A stretch of DNA of 11,863 nt from Planctomycetota bacterium. Its GTDB lineage: Bacteria; Planctomycetota; UBA1135; UBA2386. Positions 7,769-11,863 of this stretch are shown here, piece by piece. Position numbers and translations under genes: made by a program. The notes below the pieces were generated by a model. The model was not told the origin of the DNA. It did not search any database and worked only from the letters and a program-made list of their open reading frames with translations. Each line of letters begins with the position of its first letter. The stretch's first letter is position 1. The stretch covers positions 1 through 11,863 of the forward strand of contig JAEUHU010000235.1 of NCBI GenBank assembly GCA_016793305.1. The letters are read 5' to 3'.

Positions 7769-9430
7769 ATGACCACGAACGCAAGACTCTCTTCCCTCCA
7801 CAAGCACCTGCTCGGCTGGCTCGCCGGCGCCGCTCTGACCGGCGCCGCGAGCGGCCAGTGCACGAGCCTCCTGACCGAGCCCGGGCCGGGCGAGAGGCAG
7901 AGCGGCATCATGTTCGACATCGTCAACGTGTCCGCCGAGCCGATCCACGTGACCGGCCTGGAGCAAGTGACTTTGATGGCGGGCACCACGCCCGTGCACG
8001 TCTACACCAAGGTGGGCACGTGGAACGGTTCCGAGTTGAACCCGGCGGCGTGGACGCACCTTGGCACCAACCCGACATGGTTCCACGCCGGCGGTGAAGT
8101 CGTCTCGCCGCTCGGCATCGCGATGGACGTGGTCATCCCCCCTGGCGCCACCCAGGGCTTCTACATCGGCGCCACCTACTCGGGGGTCAGCGACCTGATC
8201 TCGTTCCGCGCCGGCACGAACCAACTCGGCCTGCCGCAGGCCAACGACGGCACGATCGAGATCCGTACCGGGATCTGCGTGTACTACCCGTTCGCCCTCA
8301 CGTGGGGCCTGCCCGTCAACGGCAAGATGTGGCGTGGCCGGGTGCAATACTGCAAGGCCGCCAGCAACACGATCCTCGGCGCTGGCTGTGGCGGCGCCTA
8401 CCACTCGCTCTACGCCAACCACGCCAACGCGACCGTCGCCTCGGCGGAGCTGAACGGCAACGTGCTGCGCCTGCAGCGCGTCGCCAACGGCTACCTCGGC
8501 ACCTGGCAGGTCGGGGCGGCGAGTGCGAGCTACGTGACCCCGACGCCCTCGGCGACGGTGCTCCCGGTCGGCGACGACGGATTCGTGCCCTTCACCCCGG
8601 CGGCACCGCTGCCGACGCCTTACGGGCCGATCCCGACGCTGTCGATCGGCGCCAACGGCATCCTCGGCTTCGGCCCCGGGATCGACACGCCGGGCACGCT
8701 GTCCTACGTGCCGACCCCGACCGGCATGCTGCAGAGCACCTTCGGCGGCATCTACGCGTGGCACGACTACAACCCGACCGAGCTGGGCAGTGGCCAGGTG
8801 GTGGTCCAACAACTCGGCCCGATGCTGTTCGTCACCTGGCGCGACGTCGAGAACTACCCGGACACCTACGCCAACCCGAGCACGCTGCAGTTCCAGTGCA
8901 ACCTCGCCACCGGCGACATCGCGCTCGTCTTCCTGTCGATCGACGCGGACGCCGGCAGCCCGTGGGGTTCGAGCCACCTGGTCGGCGTCACGCCGCCCGG
9001 CGGGTCGCTCGATCCGGGCAGCATCGACTTCGCCACGGCCCCGCTGTTCACGACGAGCCCGGAGCAGACGCCGCTGACGCTCACCCCGCTGACCCGGCCG
9101 GTGCTCGGCACGTCGTGGATGTTCCAGGCCGAGAACCTGCCGTCGAACACGTCGATGGGCGTGCACGTGATCGGCTTCAGCGACCCGGGCATCGACGACC
9201 TGACCGGGGCCGGCCTGCCGGGCTGCGGCCTGCGCGCGTCCCTCGATGGCATCGCCTTCTACACGCCGATCGGCGGCGTGTCGCCGCCATGGGGCATCTC
9301 GATCCCGCTGAACAACTCGCTGGCCGGCTTCTCGCTCTACGCGACCACGGCGGTCGCGCAGCTGCCGGCGACCAACGCCTACGGCTACATCACGGCCAAC
9401 GGCGTGCGCGGCATCCTCGGCGGCCCGTGA
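7769..9430 (+). CDS. Secreted multidomain beta-rich protein of planctomycete type (NIDO-like core), function unknown
   Basis: A 553-residue exported protein. The signal peptide (residues 1 to about 29, hydrophobic GWLAGAALTGAA) is probably cut before QC at 30-31. Residues about 45-195 match a domain I have seen in secreted proteins of several phyla: GIMFDIVN, then VHVYTKVGTWNGSE, NPAAWTHLGT, IPPGATQGFYIG, ending in YPF...W.G.VQY. Its role is unknown. Residues about 200-410 start with GAGCGGAYHSLY and continue LSIGANGILGFG (291-302), YAWHDYNP, MLFVTWRDVENY (352-363) and TLQFQCNLATGDIALVF (372-388); this resembles a NIDO-like extracellular beta-sandwich. Residues about 500-553 (SIPLNNSLAGFSLYATTAV...ANGVRGILGG) match a C-terminal module common in planctomycete secreted proteins. 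It probably acts outside the cell or at its surface. A Shine-Dalgarno site fixes the start. Confidence 0.82.
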   Translation: MTTNARLSSLHKHLLGWLAGAALTGAASGQCTSLLTEPGPGERQSGIMFDIVNVSAEPIHVTGLEQVTLMAGTTPVHVYTKVGTWNGSELNPAAWTHLGTNPTWFHAGGEVVSPLGIAMDVVIPPGATQGFYIGATYSGVSDLISFRAGTNQLGLPQANDGTIEIRTGICVYYPFALTWGLPVNGKMWRGRVQYCKAASNTILGAGCGGAYHSLYANHANATVASAELNGNVLRLQRVANGYLGTWQVGAASASYVTPTPSATVLPVGDDGFVPFTPAAPLPTPYGPIPTLSIGANGILGFGPGIDTPGTLSYVPTPTGMLQSTFGGIYAWHDYNPTELGSGQVVVQQLGPMLFVTWRDVENYPDTYANPSTLQFQCNLATGDIALVFLSIDADAGSPWGSSHLVGVTPPGGSLDPGSIDFATAPLFTTSPEQTPLTLTPLTRPVLGTSWMFQAENLPSNTSMGVHVIGFSDPGIDDLTGAGLPGCGLRASLDGIAFYTPIGGVSPPWGISIPLNNSLAGFSLYATTAVAQLPATNAYGYITANGVRGILGGP

Positions 9431-9538
9431 CGGGCCTCGCGGCGCTCGTTCGGGCCAGCGCCTCGTCGCCAGCCGTGGCTCCGGGGCGCTGCCGCGAGCG
9501 CTGCGGCGAACGTCGCCCGGCCCGGTATCCTGCGCGCG
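9431..9538. promoter_or_regulatory. Intergenic region with candidate -10 (TATCCT, 9526-9531) for the ECF sigma gene
   Basis: TATCCT, the best -10 match in the window, ends 7 nt before ATG 9539, and no Shine-Dalgarno sequence is present, again suggesting a leaderless mRNA. Upstream, GCCGC (9491-9495) and GCGGC (9503-9507) can form a short 5-bp stem with a 7-nt loop, a weak candidate for ending transcription from the secreted-protein gene. No obvious ECF-type -35 (AAC-like) element is seen. Confidence 0.45.
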
Positions 9539-10114
9539 ATGTCCGACCCGCACGCGATCACCCTCTGCCTCCAGCGCCTGCGCGCCGGCGACCAGGGCGC
9601 GATGCACGAGATGCTGCCGCTGGTCTACGCCGAGCTGCGCGCGCTGGCCGGCCATCTGATGCGCGGCGGCCGGCCCGACCACACGCTGCAGCCGACCGCG
9701 CTGGTGCACGAGGCGTGGCTCAAGGTGGCGAAGGCGCTCGACGGCGGCGGCGGGCCGCGCGACCGCCAGCACTTCCTCGCCGTCGCCACCAAGGCCATGC
9801 GGCAGGTGCTGGTCAACCACGCGCGCGACCGGCGCGCGCAGAAGCGCGGCAGTGGCCAGGCCCGCGTGGCGCTCGACGACGTCGTCGATGCGATCGAAGC
9901 GACCACCGGCGACGTCGTCGCGTGGAGCGACCTGCTCGACCGTCTGGCGGCGGAGCATCCGCGGCCGGCACAGATCGTCGAGCTGCGTGTGTTCGGCGGC
10001 CTGCTGGTCGAGGAGGTGGCGCAGGCGCTCGACCTCGCCCCGAGCACCGTCAAGGCCGACTGGCGCTTCGCCCGCGCCTGGCTGCAGACGAAGTTGCCCG
10101 AGGACGGCGGATGA
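9539..10114 (+). CDS. ECF-subfamily RNA polymerase sigma factor (Planctomycetota/Acidobacteriota type), probably kinase-controlled
   Basis: A 191-residue sigma-70-like factor that would direct RNA polymerase to a dedicated regulon. Region 2 is unmistakable: AELRALAGHLMRG, DHTLQPTALVHEAWLKV (47-63) and HFLAVATKAMRQVLVNHAR (78-96), the signature of the TIGR02999-type sigma group. Region 4 has the helix-turn-helix ELRVFGGLLVEEVAQALDLA followed by STVKADWRFARAWL (169-182). Ordinary ECF factors carry an acidic DAED-like motif before LVQE in region 2.2; here it reads Q51-P-T53-A, without acids and with a Thr. In ECF43-type factors such as Vibrio EcfP, this loss goes with activation by a partner Ser/Thr kinase. 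No anti-sigma factor gene is adjacent; a Ser/Thr kinase gene follows by 70 bp. Activation at Thr53 is inference. Confidence 0.95.
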   Translation: MSDPHAITLCLQRLRAGDQGAMHEMLPLVYAELRALAGHLMRGGRPDHTLQPTALVHEAWLKVAKALDGGGGPRDRQHFLAVATKAMRQVLVNHARDRRAQKRGSGQARVALDDVVDAIEATTGDVVAWSDLLDRLAAEHPRPAQIVELRVFGGLLVEEVAQALDLAPSTVKADWRFARAWLQTKLPEDGG

Positions 10115-10170
10115 TCGGCCGCACGTGCCCGATTCCGTGTGGATGCCAGTGTCCTTGTGGATGCCAGTGA
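10111..10170 (+). other. 19-codon cysteine-rich mini-ORF overlapping the sigma stop (ATGA)
   Basis: ATG at 10111 overlaps the sigma-factor stop in an ATGA arrangement, the usual layout for coupled translation. It encodes MIGRTCPIPCGCQCPCGCQ and stops at 10168-10170, 14 nt before the kinase start. Six of 19 residues are Cys, partly because the tandem repeat below is read as PCGCQC. Three of the six Cys codons are TGT and both repeat Gly codons are GGA, unlike the G/C-ending codons of neighbouring genes. That argues against a conserved protein; a leader peptide or pure coincidence are both possible. Confidence 0.2.
10134..10169 (+). repeat. Two-copy 18-bp tandem direct repeat upstream of the kinase
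   Basis: TCCGTGTGGATGCCAGTG (10134-10151) is followed directly by TCCTTGTGGATGCCAGTG (10152-10169); 17 of 18 bases agree. The block is bounded by GATTCC at 10131-10136 and again at 10179-10184. Each unit carries an ATG (10143, 10161) in frame with the kinase. It could be a binding site, a duplicated translation-start region, or a small replication-slippage duplication. Confidence 0.9.
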
Positions 10171-10184
10171 ACCCGAGAGATTCC

Positions 10185-11863
10185 ATGCACGAGCGCGCCG
10201 CCCGCATCCACCGCATCTTCCTGCTCGCCGTCGAGCAGAGCGGCGAAGCCCGCGCGCACTGCCTCGCCGCCGAGTGTGGCGACGACGCCGAGCTGCGGCG
10301 CGAGGTCGAAGCGCTGCTGCGTTCCGACGAGAGCGATGTGTTCCTCGGCGAAGCCGGGCTCGCGGTCGTGCGCCAGACGCTCGGCGACGACGGCGAGGCG
10401 CTGCCCGAACGCATCGGCGGCTTCCACATCGTCGAGGTGCTCGGCCGCGGCGGCATGGGCGTCGTCTACCGCGCGCGGCAGGACCAGCCGCCGCGCGACG
10501 TCGCCTTGAAGCTGCTGGCGCCCGGCATCGGTGGGGCACAGGCGCGGGCCCGCTTCGCGCTCGAGGCCGAAGTGCTCGGTCGGCTGCAGCATCCCGGCAT
10601 CGCGCAGATCCACGCCGCCGGCACCGACACCAGCGGGCCCGGCGAGCGACCGTTCCTGGCGATGGAGCTGGTGCGTGGCCTGCCGCTCGATCGCTGGCGC
10701 GCCGAACGCTCGCCGTCGCGTGGTGCCTGCCTCGCCCTGTTCGCCGAGCTGTGCGATGCCGTGCACCATGCCCACCAGAAGGGCGTCGTGCACCGCGACC
10801 TGAAGCCCGGCAACGTGATGGTCGACGAGCACGGACGCGCCAAGGTGCTCGACTTCGGCATCGCGCGCTTCGTCGACGCCGACGCCGGCCACACCGCCCG
10901 CACGCACACCGGCCAGCTGCTCGGCACGCTCGCCTACATGAGCCCGGAGCAGGCGAACGGCGCGTTCGACCAGGTCGACGTGCGCAGCGACGTCTACGCG
11001 CTCGGCGCACTCGGCTACGAGCTGTTGTCGGGGCAGCCGCCGCTGCAGTTCGGCGATGCCCCGCTGACGCAGTGCTTGCGCGCGATCGTCGAACAGGAGC
11101 CTCGGCCGCTCGGCGACGTCGACCAGAGCCTGCGCGGCGACCTCGCGACCATCGTGCACAAGGCGCTGCAGAAGGACCCGGCACGGCGCTATCCGTCGGC
11201 GCAGGCCCTCGCCGACGACGTGCGGCGCTTCCTCGCGCACCAGCCGATCGAGGCGCGGCCGCCGACGGCGAGCTACCTGGTGGCTCGCTTCGCGCGTCGT
11301 CACCGCGGGCTCGTCGCCGGCGCCGTGCTGGCCACGCTGGCGCTGGTCGTCGGCACCACGCTGTCGGTGCGCTGGGCGCTGCACGCCGAACGCGCCGAGG
11401 CGGATGCCCGCACGCAGGCGACCCTCGCGCGCACCGCCGAGACGGCTGCCGTGCAGCAGAGCGCACTGGCGCAGCAGGCCGCGACGCGCGCGAACGAGGA
11501 AGCCCGGGTCGCCAACCGCGTCACCGAGATGCTGCGCACGCTGCTGGTTCCCGCGAGCCCGGAGACGGCCGGCGCGCGCGACCTGTCGGCGAAGGAGCTG
11601 CTGCTGGCCGGACGCGCGCGCCTGGACGCGGAGCTCGCGGCCGACCCGAACGCCACGGCGCGTGTCGCCCTGATCCTCGGCGAGGTGTTCGTCGGGCTCG
11701 GCGACCTCACGCTCGGCGAGGGCTACATGGCGAACGCCGAACGGGCGCTGCGGGCGGAGACGGTCGGCGACGACCGCCGGCTGGTCGAAGCGCTGCACAC
11801 GCACGCGTGGGCGCTGCTCCGGCAGCAGCGTTTCGCCGAGGCCGCGGAGCGCTTCACCGAGGC
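10185..11863 (+). CDS. Transmembrane Ser/Thr protein kinase (PknB-type) with coiled-coil and TPR-like C-terminal region, 3' end missing
   Basis: Hanks-type kinase, 559 complete codons visible and open at the window end. Residues 1-80 form the helical N-terminus usual in this family (DDAELRREVEALLRSDES). The catalytic domain has G87-R-G-G-M-G92, VALK with Lys109, HRDLKPGN at 203-210, DFG at 223-225 and SPE at 253-255, so it should be active. One membrane helix (about 376-396) is followed by an Ala/Glu/Arg-rich coiled coil (about 397-445) and helix repeats of TPR type (RVALILGEVFVGLGDLTLGEGYMANAERAL), probably periplasmic sensing or docking. ATG 10185 is chosen because GAGAG lies 5 nt upstream and the family N-terminus begins there; in-frame ATGs at 10161 and 10143 are alternatives. 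It follows the ECF sigma gene, a pairing typical of Planctomycetota and Acidobacteriota; the sigma factor is its most likely substrate. Confidence 0.95.
   Translation, partial: MHERAARIHRIFLLAVEQSGEARAHCLAAECGDDAELRREVEALLRSDESDVFLGEAGLAVVRQTLGDDGEALPERIGGFHIVEVLGRGGMGVVYRARQDQPPRDVALKLLAPGIGGAQARARFALEAEVLGRLQHPGIAQIHAAGTDTSGPGERPFLAMELVRGLPLDRWRAERSPSRGACLALFAELCDAVHHAHQKGVVHRDLKPGNVMVDEHGRAKVLDFGIARFVDADAGHTARTHTGQLLGTLAYMSPEQANGAFDQVDVRSDVYALGALGYELLSGQPPLQFGDAPLTQCLRAIVEQEPRPLGDVDQSLRGDLATIVHKALQKDPARRYPSAQALADDVRRFLAHQPIEARPPTASYLVARFARRHRGLVAGAVLATLALVVGTTLSVRWALHAERAEADARTQATLARTAETAAVQQSALAQQAATRANEEARVANRVTEMLRTLLVPASPETAGARDLSAKELLLAGRARLDAELAADPNATARVALILGEVFVGLGDLTLGEGYMANAERALRAETVGDDRRLVEALHTHAWALLRQQRFAEAAERFTE

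Noticed and set aside
8302..10170. 622-codon plus-strand frame crossing the secreted-protein and sigma genes
   Set aside because: Arg/Pro-rich shadow in another frame; only its last 19 codons fall in non-coding DNA, and those are discussed as a mini-ORF.
7529..10456. Upstream extension of the barrel-protein frame to more than 1200 codons
   Set aside because: It runs antisense through the secreted-protein and sigma genes; the ATG at 7528 with a signal peptide is the credible start.
10050..11804. 584-codon minus-strand frame opposite the kinase
   Set aside because: Antisense to an unmistakable kinase domain; no independent motif or start signal.
1..11863. Search by eye for tRNA, rRNA, CRISPR arrays, insertion sequences or att sites
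   Set aside because: No cloverleaf-like block, regularly spaced repeat series, transposase motif or flanking inverted repeats was seen.

Overview
The window is about 11.9 kb of very GC-rich DNA (roughly 70% by eye), densely packed with genes on both strands and with no RNA genes, insertion sequences or CRISPR array that I can see. The most likely source is a deep-branching, probably uncultured or little-studied Planctomycetota bacterium. Three things point there: a 'DHTLQPTALVHEAW'-type ECF sigma factor, a membrane Ser/Thr kinase of the PknB-TPR type directly behind it, and a secreted protein built from domains I associate with large planctomycete exported proteins. Acidobacteriota or Myxococcota remain possible.

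Layout. Left part (1-3365, + strand): the 3' part of a sigma-54-dependent response regulator (receiver, PAS-like, AAA+, Fis-type HTH), then a lipoprotein form of the D-Ala-D-Ala carboxypeptidase PBP4 (DacB, peptidase S13). Middle (3379-6546): a convergent gene for a lipoprotein with beta-barrel character, a divergent GT39-like (GT-C) integral membrane glycosyltransferase, and an SRPBCC ligand-binding protein whose 3' end overlaps that gene tail to tail by 26 bp. Right of that (6605-9430): an outer-membrane barrel protein and a large secreted beta-rich protein diverge from a shared 240-bp intergenic region. Far right (9539-11863): an ECF sigma factor and a transmembrane Ser/Thr kinase with a TPR-type C-terminal region, running off the window end.

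How the parts relate. Much of the region concerns the cell envelope: peptidoglycan trimming, two outer-membrane barrel-like proteins, a membrane glycosyltransferase and a secreted protein. Two regulators bracket it, a sigma-54 activator on the left and the sigma/kinase pair on the right. The best candidate for a noteworthy system is that pair. In the sigma factor, the acidic region 2.2 motif of ordinary ECF factors (DAED-like) is replaced by Q-P-T-A with a Thr in the middle, as expected for sigma factors switched on by phosphorylation rather than released from an anti-sigma factor. The 70 bp between sigma and kinase holds an 18-bp tandem repeat and a 19-codon, six-cysteine mini-ORF overlapping the sigma stop codon. 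Several genes lack a Shine-Dalgarno sequence and instead carry a TANNNT hexamer 6-8 nt before the start codon, which suggests leaderless transcripts.
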